Shown here piece by piece: positions 39,166-52,300 of a stretch of DNA of 64,000 nucleotides. A program made the position numbers and the translations under genes. Where the stretch lies: NCBI RefSeq assembly GCF_949628265.1, contig NC_088789.1, positions 1,612,001 through 1,676,000 on the forward strand, in the 5' to 3' direction. The notes below the pieces were generated by a model. That model saw only the letters and a program-made list of their open reading frames with translations, was not told the origin of the DNA and did no database searches. Every line of letters begins with the position of its first letter. Within the stretch, counting starts at the first letter, position 1. The stretch comes from Cloeon dipterum (Eukaryota; Arthropoda; Insecta; Ephemeroptera; Baetidae).

Positions 39166-40659
39166 TACATCTATTTACCAATCTCTAATCTGCAAATCAA
39201 CAACTCCTCGTTAATACAATTTAAAATTAAGTATTGCAAAACACACGTTGACGCAGAGAACGGCGAACGAATTTGTGCGAGCTGCGTGGACCATTTTTCT
39301 CCCACTCGGTTCGTACGTGTTATTTTGCTTTATCTTTATCGTCCTTGGTAATTTAATTAATTGTGTTGTCTGTAATTGCGGCGGTCTATGATGGGCTGTC
39401 GCATAAATACAAGGCACGGCCTGTTGCTGCCCGCCTGCCTGCCGACCTGCCTGCGAGCCCGCTGGACCAACTTCTACTTTTTTATCAGCCAGATTCATCT
39501 CAAATGTTTGTAATACGACATCACTACGACAAGCAGTTTGACATAGCGTTTTATACGCACAGATATTTCTTGTTGAAAATAGCGTGCATTAGAGTGAGCG
39601 GGCCGCATTTTCTCTCATACCAAATTAAGGCGCGGTCACTTTTGTGACTTCCTCCAAATTCTATTACACCGAAATAAAGCGTCCGCGTGTGTCGTTTGTT
39701 ATTTCATCGGTGCTCTCAAGTTCGGTAATTAGCCGTGGATTTTCGTCAAACAGCATTTTTGGCCGAATGCGCGCGTCTATCGCTCCTTCTTTGTAATTTT
39801 CCCGGCGTTTAACGGTCCGCCGGCTGAATTACGAGGTGTCCTCCGGTCCAAAGAAACGAGCTGTTGTATTAGCTCCTTGATATTTAAATGAGCCAAAATT
39901 AATATTTCTTTTTATCCGCGCAGCCGAGCCTGCGAAGGGGAACAGCAACGTACATAAAATATGATTGGTGTGTGTAAGCGTTTTTGATGGGGCCCTCCTT
40001 TTCTTGTAGAGTGTGAATTTACAGGCTCCATAAAAACATTTTGGGCAATTTTAAACCAACCGGTTATTCGTATTGATATAAAACGATATTACGCGACCAA
40101 AGAGTGCTCGCCAAAATGGGAAAAGTGCGCAGAATATGTTCGACAATCGGGAAGAATTCAATCAAGGAGCAGCTCTGTCGCCAGAATAGGGATGCCGGCA
40201 ATTAAATTTGAAAAATTCCTCTCAGCTTAAGTGGATTCCTGTTGATTTTGGTTGGCTTGCTTTCCTGCCTGCCTGGCTCGCTCGCACGACGCAAAGAGCC
40301 GCTTTTGATGCAATTAGCACTTCTCGCGCCGAGTTGTCGTCTGGTGTCAAAAAAGTTCGAGGCATGCGTTAATTTTCGAGGCGAAAGGCCAGAAAATAAC
40401 CATCTCTTGGTTCTCGAAGCAAGTCCCGTCACATAATCACACGCATCCTCGAAAACAAACAGCGTGTTGGTTCGAAAAGTTAGCACGTTCTCAATGATCT
40501 CCACGTTTGGAAATTTCTAAAAATTAAATAATCTGTTTCGTCAACCGCAGTTTAAGAAAAGAATATCTTTTACAAATACAACAGTTTTACTAAACACAGC
40601 AGGGCTTTTTTTCATTGAACAGTGTAATTGATTGACTCGCATGTGAGTGGAACTCTACA
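39166..40659. other. Intergenic stretch
   Basis: No gene seen. GCCTGCCTGCC-type short repeats occur near 39425-39450. Confidence 0.3.
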
Positions 40660-40960
40660 TTGTTTACAGTAAAAATTCAAATTTTCTCCAAAATTTCCAG
40701 CGCTCGAGCACATTTCCTTGGCAGATTTCGATTCGTCTCGTCGAGATCTGTCCTAAAGCGGAGGAAACCTTTTAGGGAAACTCTTTGCTGTGAAATTAAA
40801 TATGATTTCGAATAAGGAGACAGTGCTAACTTTGAAGCCACTTTTCTCCAAAATTTGCAATCATATTTAGGTCAATTTTGGCTTTAACTGAATCCTAATA
40901 AATGAGTTCATGCATTGGCAACGCACATTTTCCAGGATTTTGCAGTATCAATCCTCAAAC
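40660..40960 (-). repeat. Repeat family C, copy
   Basis: Inverted copy with GGAAACTCTTTGCTGTGAAA and ACATTTTCCAGGATTTTGCA. Confidence 0.65.
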
Positions 40961-42085
40961 TATAGATAAATGTTTTCTACAAGGCCTGAAAATTGAGACG
41001 CAATAGCTCCGCGCCCAATGAGCAAACGTCTCAATGCCTTGACTTTGAGAATGCACCTGCTGATCGCGTTATTTACGAGGGGGTTGAGACCCTTATCGCT
41101 TGGGCAGCACATTACAAAGTCGGAGATAAGGGAACAATGAGATGGTCATTACCATTCAGGAATCGAAAAGGATACATAGAAGAACGGCGCATACATTTTC
41201 TCCTCGCTAGCCGAAGCAGCAGCAGCGGATAAAAATATTTCCCGCCCCTACCTGCATTTTTATTTTGTGCAGCTCAGTCAGATGTGAATCAGCCGTGCGG
41301 CGCGTCTCCTGAAGCTCTAATACCTCTTTCCCCAGGGTCTGTGATCCTCTCTCCTCGTCGCCCCGGCCGTGTGCATATAATACCGCGTATGCGCCACGAA
41401 TAAAGATGTTTGCCCTGCGCATTCCGATTGATAAAATCCCCAAGGTGCTTGCACCACCTGACCGCGGGTGGATGTGGATGCCTCGTCCTTACTCATGTGT
41501 CACTGCAGTTATTTTAATCTCACTTTTTCTCTCTGGCTTTGCTGCATTTTTTTAGTTAATCTCCGTGGACGATTGCCTCTGCCACCCGCTTTAAATTTTA
41601 TGCGCTTGCACGTTGACAGCTATTCATCTGGTGGCCTGAACGTCATTAGTGAAAAAGATTATTAGATTTCTTTACATGAAGACCTGCAGCTGTGCAGTAC
41701 GTGCTTGAAAGTGTGTGTGAACGATTTAACGATTTTCAAATCATTCATTTCAGTGGCTATATTCAGTGAATAGACGTGACGATTTGTGGAAAAATTTTAT
41801 ATTCTTATGCCAGTCGAAAGATCCGAGTTGCCGCCGCTGCGTTAGCTTTTTAAAAAAGTCCTTTACATAATTATTTACAAAATAGTAAAAGGATTAGAGA
41901 GACAGAACATATAGCAGTTGTCTATATGCAAACATAATCGATAACAATTTAAAACTTAATGTAATTAAATATTTGCTTATTCCTCGCCGTCCAAAACGAA
42001 ACAAAACTAGTTGCATAGAACGTTTCTTTCTTATTGAAATTCCCTTCTCTTCGTTAATTGTAAAGGTTATTGAATGCTTTGAATA
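40961..42085. other. Intergenic stretch
   Basis: Nothing recognised beyond unsupported short open frames. Confidence 0.3.
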
Positions 42086-42415
42086 TCACCGGAGGCCAGG
42101 TTGCGATCTGCGTTGTGGTTCCCGCCGGTCAAAAGTCAATATGGCGTTGAAATAACGGAGGCCAATCAGGAACGGCCAATCCAACGGCCAATGAGAAGCG
42201 TCAAAAAAGGGGCGTGTCGACGTAATAATTTCATTCCCGCGCATTTTGTTACATTTCCATTAGCCTGATTCGCCAATTACCGGTACAATCAGCTGTTACT
42301 AAAGAAATAACAACAAAAATATTCATTGTGCTGAAGCTAATTTAATTTTACGCTTGTAACTTTCTCGCCGTACCCTATACCAGACGCCATATCTGCGCGT
42401 CGTTTTACAAGATAA
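42086..42415 (+). repeat. Repeat family E, copy 2
   Basis: GGTTGCGATCTGCGTTG, then GTCAATATGGCG, GGCCAATCAGGA, two further CCAAT boxes, GGGGCGTGTCGACG, TTTTGTTACATTTCCATTAG, AATCAGCTG, ATTCATTGTGCTGAAG and CAGACG. Confidence 0.75.
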
Positions 42416-43809
42416 CCATAGACATTATTTTTGAAAAATAAAAATAAGCTGTTTTATAATAAATGCGTTACAAGAATTCTCCTCGTTTGTACAAGATTAA
42501 TTTGCTACCTTTCTTTCCAGTTGAGTGATATCATCTTACAAATTGACTCATTCAGGCAATGAAGTTACACCAGGCTAGATATCGGTGTCGCATGTTTCTT
42601 TAAGTGGTAACAAGAAAGAGTCATTGATACAATTTCTCTCGCGCCGCTGTCTTATAATGTGTATCAGGCGCGCGCGCGCGCGCTCGCGTTCCGTTCGTGG
42701 ACCGATATATCGCGCGCGGCTGCTGCTGATTTATTGAGTGCCGCGCCGCTTGTTTAGTTAATCACTGCCGCGAGAATGCATGCCCTTGCATTGATATAAT
42801 TATAATGTGTTAGGCGGGCAGGCTCTCTTTTTAATGACCACTTGTTGCCTGACCTATGATTACGTTGCGCCTTTTAAACTGCATTTGCCCACGCCCAGTA
42901 CAACACACACACACACTCCAAACCGTTCTCACCCGTTCCTTTTCTTTGTTGGCCCCGCAACACGCTGGTAATTTATGGACTTCTGATCAGCAGTCGAATT
43001 TTTCGAATTTCTTCAAACAGAGATCAATTAGAAATTTTTATTCAGTGAAATTTTATTAATTTAATTTGTGCACACCATAATATCCGCTAATGAGCAGAGG
43101 TTATTAAAAATTCCCTTGCTATTATATTTAATTATAAATTAGAACAAATAAATTTTACTCCGGTGTTTCAAGAAAAAAATGCAGCTGTGTCGTTTTGATA
43201 TTTATATTTCACACTTTTCTATTTTGTTACACTCGGCAAGGCGTGACTATTGACCCGAGAGCCACGGTTGTTTGCACAGGCAGCTCCATTAGGCGCTCAA
43301 TGTGATGCCTCTCGCGCGAGTGCGAGCTCAGACTTGTTATAATATTCCTATTCACTCACCCGTGGTCCAATATCGGAAGGCGGAATATTAATAAAATCAA
43401 AAGAGAGAAAGAGGAGAGAGATAAAAGCGCAGGTAACGATCTCTCTCGCTCTCACTCACTCAGAGCCGGACCCGATTTCAGGCCGGCCGGCCTCAAATTT
43501 TTTACGATCCACTCACACAATTCATTTTATTAAAAGGTGTATGCGTGCATGTGCGGCAGGGTTGACTTTGTCTCTTAATTCTTGATATGATGTCCGTGGG
43601 CCGGGAATGCGAGCCCTTTTGCTCTGCGGGCGGCCTGGCAGTCACTTCTTCTGTGTGTATCGAGAAAAAGGAGCCCCCGCTCGGGAAGAACCATCATTAC
43701 CGTGCCACAGGGTCATTTTTTTGTTTATCTTTGTTTCATTTGTTTACAACTAAGAAACTAACAATTATTATAGGAAAATGTATTAGTAGATTTATTTATC
43801 TAAACGTCA
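42416..43809. other. Intergenic stretch
   Basis: A (GC)8 run at 42668-42683 and a GGCCGGCCGGCC palindrome near 43482-43493. No gene seen. Confidence 0.35.
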
Positions 43810-44135
43810 GCAGGAGCCAGGTTGCGTTCTGCGTTGGGTCCCGCGGGTCAGAAGTCAATATGGCGTCGGAATAATTGGGGCCAATCAGGAGACAGTCCAG
43901 CGCCGAAAAAGAGGCGTGCCGACCTAATAATTTCATTTCCGCGTATTTTGTTACATTTCCATTAGCCCTGATGTGCCATCTAACGGTCCATTCGCCATTT
44001 ACCTGGCTAATCAGCTGTTTGTAAAGAAATTACAACAAAAATATTCATTGTGCTGAAGGGATTTTCATGATAAATTTTCTAAGCCGATTTCATTTTACGT
44101 TTGAAACTTTCCCGCCGTATTCTACCAGACGTAAA
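43810..44135 (+). repeat. Repeat family E, copy 3
   Basis: Lies about 1.7 kb from copy 2 in the same orientation, with the same block order. It is closest in sequence to copy 1 (GTCAATATGGCGTCGGAATA, CCAATCAGGAGACAGTCC). Confidence 0.75.
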
Positions 44136-47100
44136 CACAATAATAAATAAAATCTTTACTGATAAATATTTTTTTTAAATTTGATTTTTTTATATCATTA
44201 AAAAACTGTCGTTGCCCAGTGTCTACGGTAACTGTGCAGCTGAGCGCTGGGCTGGCTGGTGGCTCGAGTGCCGGCATCTGCACTCAACATCCCCGCCAGC
44301 TTGTCTGCGTCAGTGTCCCCGCTGCGCTGATGGCCAAACGCGAGACTGGCTCACTTTTTTCAAAGCAGCACCTCGCTCTCTCTCTCTCTTGCTACACGGC
44401 CCGCGTTCTGAGGCTCAAAACGCCGGGATGGGATATGTTACGTCATCTGTTCAAATCGACTCGTGCACACCGCGGCCGCAGGTATAGAAAAAGATGGTCA
44501 TTGTCGAGAAGAAGAAGAAGAAGAAGCAAAGCTGCTGCTCTTTTCTCAGAGCGGCTGCGCCCTCCAAGATATGCATCGAATCGTCTCCGCGCGCCGCCGC
44601 CGCCGTGATGCTGCTGAATGAATGAAATTTGATATTTGGACCTAAATGGGCACGCCGGCGAATGAGATTGAAAATTACAGGCCAGCAGCATTGTGCTCGG
44701 CCAGGGTGATTTGACGGAATGCATCTGGAATTCCAAGAGCGCGCTTCCTATATTTGCTTTTGGCCCGCCACCACGCGGATGGAGACTTCAATGAGCGAGC
44801 GCAGCAGCTGGACCAGAGTCATTGATGTCGCTGCACTGATCATTTCTCATCTGTGCCTGACAGTGGAAATTTTTCTTCGAAAAATACAGTGGTGCTTTAT
44901 TTTGCTTGGGGGCGTCAGAAATTTTCAAGGTGTGGAAATTTCAACGTATTCGGCTTTTTCAAATGCATTCTTTTCTAACAAAAGAGTCTTTGTGTGCAAT
45001 GGTCATCGACCACCTATATTGACACACTTTGAAGTACGTTCAAGCCAGGCAATAAATTCTTCAGCAGATTACAAAAATAAATAAGAACAATTTTACCCTG
45101 TCTCAAGCTGCTGAAGGTAAAACAAACAGTTATACATTTATTTTGTCTGTTTGTTTTAGTGTTAAATAAAGCTTTTCATTTATTAGCAATATCCAAAGAA
45201 TTTAATAATTTATATTAAAGCCCTGCACTTAAATTGGATCGAACAGTTTTCCTTAACAAATCCGGGATATTAAAATAAACTCATACCAATAAAATTCAAT
45301 TTATAAAACCCTAAATTTCAAAACATGCTAATATTTTCTTTAATATTTGAAAAATTAAATTAGGGATCTTTTTTAGTGAGCGGTTTCAAGAAACCTTTTT
45401 ACTTCTGAAGGAGTGAATTTCCCTTATTCCAAATTATCAAGATGCTCTCGCACTAATGAGGCGTTTATACATAAATTTATATGCCCTGCTCCTTTTTGCA
45501 AGTAGTGCTGATTTCTTCGAACAAGTTCAGTTATTCTTTCTGATCGTGAGTGCCCGGCCGTCAACAGCTGCATGTTAGTATTTATTAACACATCTGCCAG
45601 CAGTCCATAAATTAATTTGAAAATCACAGCCCGGCGCGACTTTTAGCCCGGCGCAAGCATTCAAATAGATTCTCATAATGATAATTGTTGCGCGACACGC
45701 GATCCCCGAACCGCCCAATTACATGCATCCTTACCCGCTCACACACGTGTTCCTCCTCGCGGATCGGCTGCTTAAAAAAACAGTCAGCGTACTCGCGCGA
45801 GCACACACTCACATATCAAACTAAACGGCCATTAAATAATTTCTCACGTCACGCGAAAGCCGATTCAGACGAGCGGGGCATTAATTCCGATTCCGAGTCA
45901 TTAGTCTCCGCGGCGAGCGCAAATTTTTCACCGCGCCGCGCTGCACAAAGGGAGGGAATAAAACGAACGGTGCTTGGCGAATTACTGCAAAAATAAAATA
46001 ACGAGAGAAGAAAGAGAGTCGCTGGCTGCGCGGCTCGCCCGCGGATAATAAATCTCCGAGCAAAGGGAAAAGATGCCAAAAACAATTACCGGCCGGCGCG
46101 CAGAGCAAAGAGTGCTTCTGCAAATAAGCTGCCGCGCGCGCGCCGTGGAAGTAACCAAAACAAATTAGCATGGCTCGCAGCTTCGTAAATTTCACCGCGG
46201 CCGGGCAAATAAATACATACGCGTATTATTTAATTCAGCCGAGCCGCGCGCACGGAGAGTATAAATTTAAACATCAACTTGCGAAACGTACGAATGTAAA
46301 TTTATTTGTGTATACCTGCTGCTGCCGGTGCCGGTGCCGGTGCCGCCGCCACCGCCGCACAGCCTCTCTGATATGCCATTTAAATACAATCGACCGTATG
46401 TAAAGAGTGTGGCTGTGCGCGTGCTCCTTTCGCCCGCCGAGATCCCGCAGGACAGACTGGTTGCCGTACGTTGCTCACTCAGCTCCACGCAGCCTCTCGC
46501 GAGTGCAGAACGATAATTCACCCTCGCACTTGTCTCGCACGCCAACAGTGGTGACCACCTCCACGCACAATCACCACCATTCAGATGAGACAATCCTCTA
46601 TTTTGCAATACTCCAAGAGAAAAAGATTCTAAAAATTGTCCTTCAGTGTGGATTTCGGCAAAGTAATGAAAGAAATTTCTTTGCTAATTAATCATAAATA
46701 TATTTTTCATCTAATCGTCCATTTACATATGAATACACTCGATTAAACACAATGTACATAGTCACACGTGAAATAATATTCAACAGAGATGCATATTTTC
46801 TGTCATTTCGTTGGGAAATTTTGACACTAGGATCCGGCACGAAAGTGCGCGTTTCTGCACGATTTCAGCCAAAGGCGTAATAAAAAATGATTGAATGAAA
46901 CACACACGATCGGCTTTCAATTTGGAACAAACAATGTCGGGCTATTAAATCGAATTTTATCCATTCACATTTTCTCGAAAGCAAAAGACTAGAGTTTCTT
47001 TCCTTTTTGCATCAATACATGGCTATAAAATAAAAGCATCGTGTAAATCTCGCCGGGGCAAACGAGGAGAAAATATGAGCGAGGCCTGTCTGACGGAAAA

Positions 47101-47675
47101 ATATGGAAGTAGCAGAAATGAAGGAGCCGATCGAAATGAGCAGAGAGCAAAAGAAATTGAAGCAGTTAAGTGCGCAATTTATGTGGCGATCGGTCCGAAA
47201 ACAAGAAGGCTCGCTTGCAAGAATTTTCCTATTGCCGGTGTGCGATAAATAAAAGTGCTCTTCATACAAAGGCCCTTTCAGACGAGAAAAAGTCGGCCCG
47301 CGGGTTCAAAGAACTGCACTCGGCGGCCGCGGCGCGGTGTGGGTAAATAGGTAAACAAGACGAAAAAAAATAGTGAAAAAGAGCGAGGCCGCGAGAAGGA
47401 GGCGTTTACTTACAACGACAAATCCGCCCTCTTGAAATTAGTGCCAGCGGTTCAATTGATTTTGGAACTATCACAATTGGCTGTGACGTACTCACTTGTA
47501 ATAATCCGCCCAGAGTGACATTTACATTACAACAATAGTTAAGAGTCACGCACTGCATGCGCGCGTAAGTGGTCCGTTTAACGTCAATATCACAATCACA
47601 TGTTGAAGTCTTTCGCGTCCAAGCGTCCAGGGGGGAGGGGAACAATAATTTAAGACGGAACAGTCACGCGGCGGA
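44136..47675. other. Downstream flank of four-jointed
   Basis: No gene seen. GC-rich patches at about 44440-44610 and 45890-46560, the latter with a GGTGCCGGTGCC tandem near 46326-46345. The four-jointed 3' UTR must lie in the last part, but I cannot place its poly(A) site. Confidence 0.35.
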
Positions 47676-49049
47676 TCACGCGGTCGACTTGTACATTGAC
47701 TCGCACCTGACGATCTGCTCGTGCACCCTGGCGATGCGTTGATTCAGAATTTTGACATTCTTCTCGGGCAACGTCGGCAGAATGTCGACGAACTCTGGGT
47801 CGGACTGCTTGAACGCCGAACGCAGCAGCTCGCCGACGTTCTTCTGCTTGTACAGCCGCTTGATGGCGTCGGCCGTCGACCGCCTGAACACGCACACGGC
47901 GTTGAGGATGGACTTGTGGTAGTGCTCGTACTTGTCCAGCAGCCGGTAGCCGTGCAGCAGGCCGCTCTCGTTGTCCAGGAAGAGCAGCAGACCCGAGCCC
48001 TGGTCCTTGGCCAGGTTGTGCGCCGGCGCGTCCATCATGGTCGGGTTCCACTGCAGGTTGTACATGTTGTTGATCATGCGGTCCATGTTGGCGGTGAGGT
48101 AGTCGAACACCACCAGGTCGGACCACTGGGCCAGCTCGGACACGTCCAGGTCCGAGCCGGAGTCCTGCACGTCGGGCGGGTGCAGCCGCCGGTCGCTGGG
48201 GCGCAGGAAGGACGGGATGAAGGCCGGCAGCAGGTTCTTGACGAACTTGGTCATCACCACGGCCTTGTCCTCGGTGACCCACTGGGCCAGACTGACCTGG
48301 GCCTTGACCGAGGACCACTGCCGCGACTGGGGCTTGGCCCGCGACAGCGTGGTCGGCGTCAGGTTGGGCAGGCCCAGGATGTACCTGCCCAGGTAGAAGC
48401 CGAAGATCTCGCCCTGGATCTGGTCCACGTTCTGCCGGTACCTGCAGCACGAGGTGGACCCGTTGTCGAAGGTCACGAGTCGGTTTTGCATGCGACCGCA
48501 GCCCTCTTCCATCTTGACGACGCGCCCCTGGCGCACGTACCTTCGCCATTCGGCCGCCGAACCGGAGTCGTAGCCGCGCGGCAGGGCGCGTTCGACCTGG
48601 TCGCTCCAGTAGACGCCGTCCGAGATGAGACTCGAGTTGACGGGCGTGGACGACGACGGCATCGGCAGCAACGGCTGCTGCTGCTGCTGCTGCTGCGGTT
48701 GCTGGACGAACGAGACGGTGTCAAAGGACGCCGGCCTGTCCAGCGTCGGAGGAACTGTGCTTGAACTGAGGTTGAGCGGCCGCTCGGACAGCAGGGGCGA
48801 GGCGGCCACGGCCGTCGGCGGCAGCAGGTACAAGGGGATCATGAGGCCGATGAAGATGCCCATGATGAAGGCCGCGGCGGTCGCGCCGATGCACACGATA
48901 CGGTAGGCACGCGGTTGCGACGAGGGGACCAGTTTGTGTTGAAGATCGGCGTACCACGATGGCAGCACGCCGGACGCGCGCATCCTATGCAGATTCGCCC
49001 TGATCAGGTGGTGGCTGCCGTTCTTGTGTCGTTTGCCTCCATCGTACAT
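47676..49049 (-). CDS. fj: Four-jointed, Golgi Ser/Thr kinase, single coding exon
   Basis: A type II Golgi membrane kinase. The fly protein phosphorylates Ser/Thr in extracellular cadherin repeats of Fat and Dachsous, and so tunes planar polarity and Hippo-linked growth. The 457-aa protein has a short cytoplasmic N-terminus, one membrane helix (about 51-76), a low-complexity stem with a polyglutamine run, and a lumenal kinase-like domain. Family landmarks are present: CCRYRQNVDQIQGEIFGFYL, VVFDYLTANMDR (about 316-324) and the metal-binding DNE motif (359-361, FLDNESGLLHGYR). The start at 49049 is the first ATG of the frame; upstream in-frame codons (to 49184) have no ATG. The gene is very GC-rich compared with its flanks, which produces a long antisense open frame. 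It is shorter than the fly protein, mainly in the stem. Confidence 0.96.
   Translation of the reverse strand: MYDGGKRHKNGSHHLIRANLHRMRASGVLPSWYADLQHKLVPSSQPRAYRIVCIGATAAAFIMGIFIGLMIPLYLLPPTAVAASPLLSERPLNLSSSTVPPTLDRPASFDTVSFVQQPQQQQQQQPLLPMPSSSTPVNSSLISDGVYWSDQVERALPRGYDSGSAAEWRRYVRQGRVVKMEEGCGRMQNRLVTFDNGSTSCCRYRQNVDQIQGEIFGFYLGRYILGLPNLTPTTLSRAKPQSRQWSSVKAQVSLAQWVTEDKAVVMTKFVKNLLPAFIPSFLRPSDRRLHPPDVQDSGSDLDVSELAQWSDLVVFDYLTANMDRMINNMYNLQWNPTMMDAPAHNLAKDQGSGLLLFLDNESGLLHGYRLLDKYEHYHKSILNAVCVFRRSTADAIKRLYKQKNVGELLRSAFKQSDPEFVDILPTLPEKNVKILNQRIARVHEQIVRCESMYKSTA
48673..48696 (-). repeat. CAG/CTG triplet run coding polyglutamine in four-jointed
   Basis: About eight CTG units on the plus strand, encoding Gln in the stem region of the kinase. 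Likely length-polymorphic. Confidence 0.8.
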
Positions 49050-49284
49050 GGCCACAGCACTACATGATCCGCGACGGGCACTCGCGCTCGGACGCACTAC
49101 TGCTCTGCTCGAGCGGTCCGTGTCAACTGGCTGGCCGTCTCTGCGCCTTCCCACCTGGAATTTTTTCGGCTCGCACCCCACCACCGCTCTCGCTGCGTCT
49201 CGACAGGCAGGAAAGCAGGCAAGCAGCGGCTGCTGCTGCTGCTTGCTCTTTTGTGCGCGCTAGTTAGGTCGGCGGCCGAGCGTA

Positions 49285-49317
49285 CCTGAGTGGCGCGCCG
49301 AAGGTGCTTTAATATAT
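49285..49317 (-). promoter_or_regulatory. Possible four-jointed core promoter
   Basis: On the minus strand TATATTAAAG (about 49316-49307) lies some 28 bp before CTCAGG (49290-49285), the usual TATA-to-initiator spacing. This would give a 5' UTR of about 240 nt. The CAG|GTACGC there could alternatively be a splice donor of a non-coding first exon. Confidence 0.3.
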
Positions 49318-49319
49318 CG

Positions 49320-52300
49320 CTTTTTTATCCAAAAGTGAGCGAGCGTCGTGCAAGTACAGCACACAAGAAGCAAGGGTACCACGATTGGTTGCCAACTTTT
49401 GTGGTTTTGCTCCCACCAATATTGTATGAAGATAATTTCTTGTCTCTCTCTCTCTCTCTGCTGCTTGGTCGCTCCGGCGGCCCCGGCGTCTGGTATTTCG
49501 GCTGTGCCTCCACTCTCTTATATATGCCTTGTTGTTTTTATGCCGATGTAAAAAAACTCGATGTCATCTTAACGTCAGACGTATCTTGTAAATCTGAAAC
49601 AAAAAATTGGACGGTTTTTCATCAGAACCCCGTTGTTTGATTTGGTTAGATGATATTCGTTCTCGTGTGCACGACGCGCAGACGAGAAAGAGTAGGTGTG
49701 GTCCCACTAATAATAATTCCCTCCGTGCCCAGCACCATATTTTTCATGCAAATTTCTCGCAACATGCTCGTTTGAATTTTAGCACAAATTGAATCATTCA
49801 AACGGCAGACAGTACTAAAATCGAGGACAAATGGGCCTGTATGAAGATATCTTTGGTCGTTTGAAAAATAATCCAGTCAGAGTGCTGCTGCCGGGCTGCA
49901 TCTCATTGTCCGCGCGCGGCACACACACGGAGCATCAGGAGCAATGTTTTATTGTCTTTGATTTAATCTCAATCTGCTGCTTCTGTGAAACCTGCGGCCT
50001 CTGGAATAACTAAATGCACTGCAAGAGAGACAAAATTCTCCGCGCAGAGAGCTGCCGACAAAATAAATATTTTCACTGTGTCAGTCTGCGGGGACAGCGC
50101 GGTGTGTGTGTGCGTGTGTGGCTTCCAAATCCTCCTCCGAGTGAAAAATATCTCAATTGTGTGCTCTTTGTCCAATTGAATAAGATGATTATGCATAAAA
50201 TTATTTGTTTTCAGGCTCGGCTGGAATTAGTGTCAGAAATCCGTGGATTTATCCCCGAAAGCACAATTTATTTGGCCGGCCGTCGGATTTTCCTACTCCG
50301 CCCACCCGAAACTTAAATATACAGCATACACAGACGCAAAGCGGAGGTGTTTTAATCTCATTGTCGGCGAACAAGATTTAAACGTACGTACTCTTCGCAC
50401 AGGAAGTGATGCAGCCGCCGCTTACCTACCGCACGCACACAAAGAATAATCCCCTGCGAGTATTTTCAGATATATAAATGCGACTGATACATCCATCCAG
50501 CATCCCTAAAAAGGTAAAAATGTAAAAAATGCTGTCGGGCAACAAAGCGACCCTGCCACTAGCAGTCACCTGGCCAAAAGGCAGCCGCGCTTCTCTATTC
50601 AGCGGCCAAATCCGCTTCAAACGCGCAGAGGCGGACAGATAAATAATGAATTACTGGTCCGTGACATATTTTTGTAGAACTCGCTCTCGCTCATAGAAAC
50701 GAATGATCATCCTCTGCTTCGTCAGGTCACTGCAGAGGGGAATCGTCCTAATAGACGTGGATTCTGGGGACACACTCTCTGCGGCGCGGAATCCGAATAA
50801 TTCTGTTCTAATGAAAGCCTAATTGCTTCTACAAGCTATAAACCCTTGTATGTTATTTAATATTTGAACAAGCCGCGCGGCCGGCCGGCTCTTTATGGCC
50901 GCCGTTTTTTGCACGCAGCTGCTCCTTTTTCTGCCGAATTCCGCGCTTGCTTGCTTGCTTTTATTAGCCGAAGCCCGCCATTCATGCGAAAAAGCTAGCG
51001 GCCCCTCTTTTCCCGGCCGGCGTTAATTAGTCGGCGCAATTATCGCGATGGCGGACGCGCGGGAAGCCTTAGGTATGCACCCGGGCTGCGCGCAAGCAGA
51101 CATCTCCCGCAGGGTGGTCTATTTTCGCTGAAAAACGACGCGCGCGGCTGCTGTTTACTTCCCATAAACTCAAAGGACAAACACCGCGCGCGCGGCTCGC
51201 AAAAAACTGACCATTCTGCCTGGCGAAAAACAATATTGAAATGTGTGTGCGTCCCGAGAAGAGTAAAGTATGCGGTCAACAATGCGCGCTGGTGGCCTCT
51301 CACGTCCGTCTGGCGAAGAATGTTCGTTCCTTCGGCAGCGGGGGCTATGGGAGAGTTTGCAGTTCACGGAATGAAAGAGTTTCTTTGTATCCCTCAACAA
51401 ATGCTCCCTGGAGGCATTAAAGGCACTGCATGGGGTGCCCTATGAGTTCCTTAACTCCTTTCCCCTTTTCTTCATGCACCATATTCGAGCCATAATACTG
51501 GAGGTCCACCTTTTGTATTTCAACTGCCTTGAGAAACCCTGAGCTATTTAAAAGCTGCTGATTTTTTTTGTTAAGATTAAAATGAGACCGTCACAACCCA
51601 TGTCAATCGTTCTATTTTGATTTTACATGCATTAAAAAGGGGAAATGGGGGAACATTAGGTATTTTCAAAGGGCTATTATTTCATTTTATTTGTGAGGTC
51701 CTAAACAATCATGTTCTTCACTTTTGACTATTGAGAATTCATGATTGTTTAGAACTAATTCATGTTTGTCATGAGTAGAAATTTAAATTAATTTATTACA
51801 TAAATTTCGAACTAAAAAAATATCTTAATATAAATTTAAACTAAACATAAAAAATAATAAATTTAAATTATTAAATATTAAAATAACGTTATAACTTATT
51901 TACTAATTATTTAAAAATAACAACTTTGTTTTAAAATATTTTATATAAAAAGCAGCAAGAAAACAACATTTTATGAGACTTTAAAAGAACATAAACCTCT
52001 GTTTCTTAATCTCGTAAACAGCCCTCTTTTGTGGTTGCATGAAAAAAGACCACGATTTACAGCCCATCATAAACCTCAAAGCTCCGAACGGCTTGTGCCA
52101 TGCACTAATACAGGGTGAATCACTTTATTGCAACACGTGAGTTCACAAGTATGTAATCACTATGATCTTCCCTGATCACCCCGGACCTTTTTTTCCCGTG
52201 GAGTGAGTCTGCCCTGCCGGAGCGGCGGTGCGGACGCACCTTTGTGTATGGCCAAATGTAAAAAAGAGGCATGCAAGGAATGTTGTGCACAGTAGGAGCC

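Noticed and set aside
42668..42683. Z-DNA-type (GC)8 run and scattered GGCCGGCC palindromes
   Set aside because: Short, base-composition-driven features in GC-rich patches, with nothing further to support a function.
47721..48764. 347-codon plus-strand open frame antisense to four-jointed
   Set aside because: It mirrors the GC-rich third codon positions of four-jointed, has a His/Val/Gln/Gly-rich composition typical of an antisense frame, and shows no domain.
49050..49184. N-terminal extension of four-jointed
   Set aside because: The extension begins at a non-ATG codon, contains no ATG before 49049 and reads through GC-rich 5' UTR sequence.
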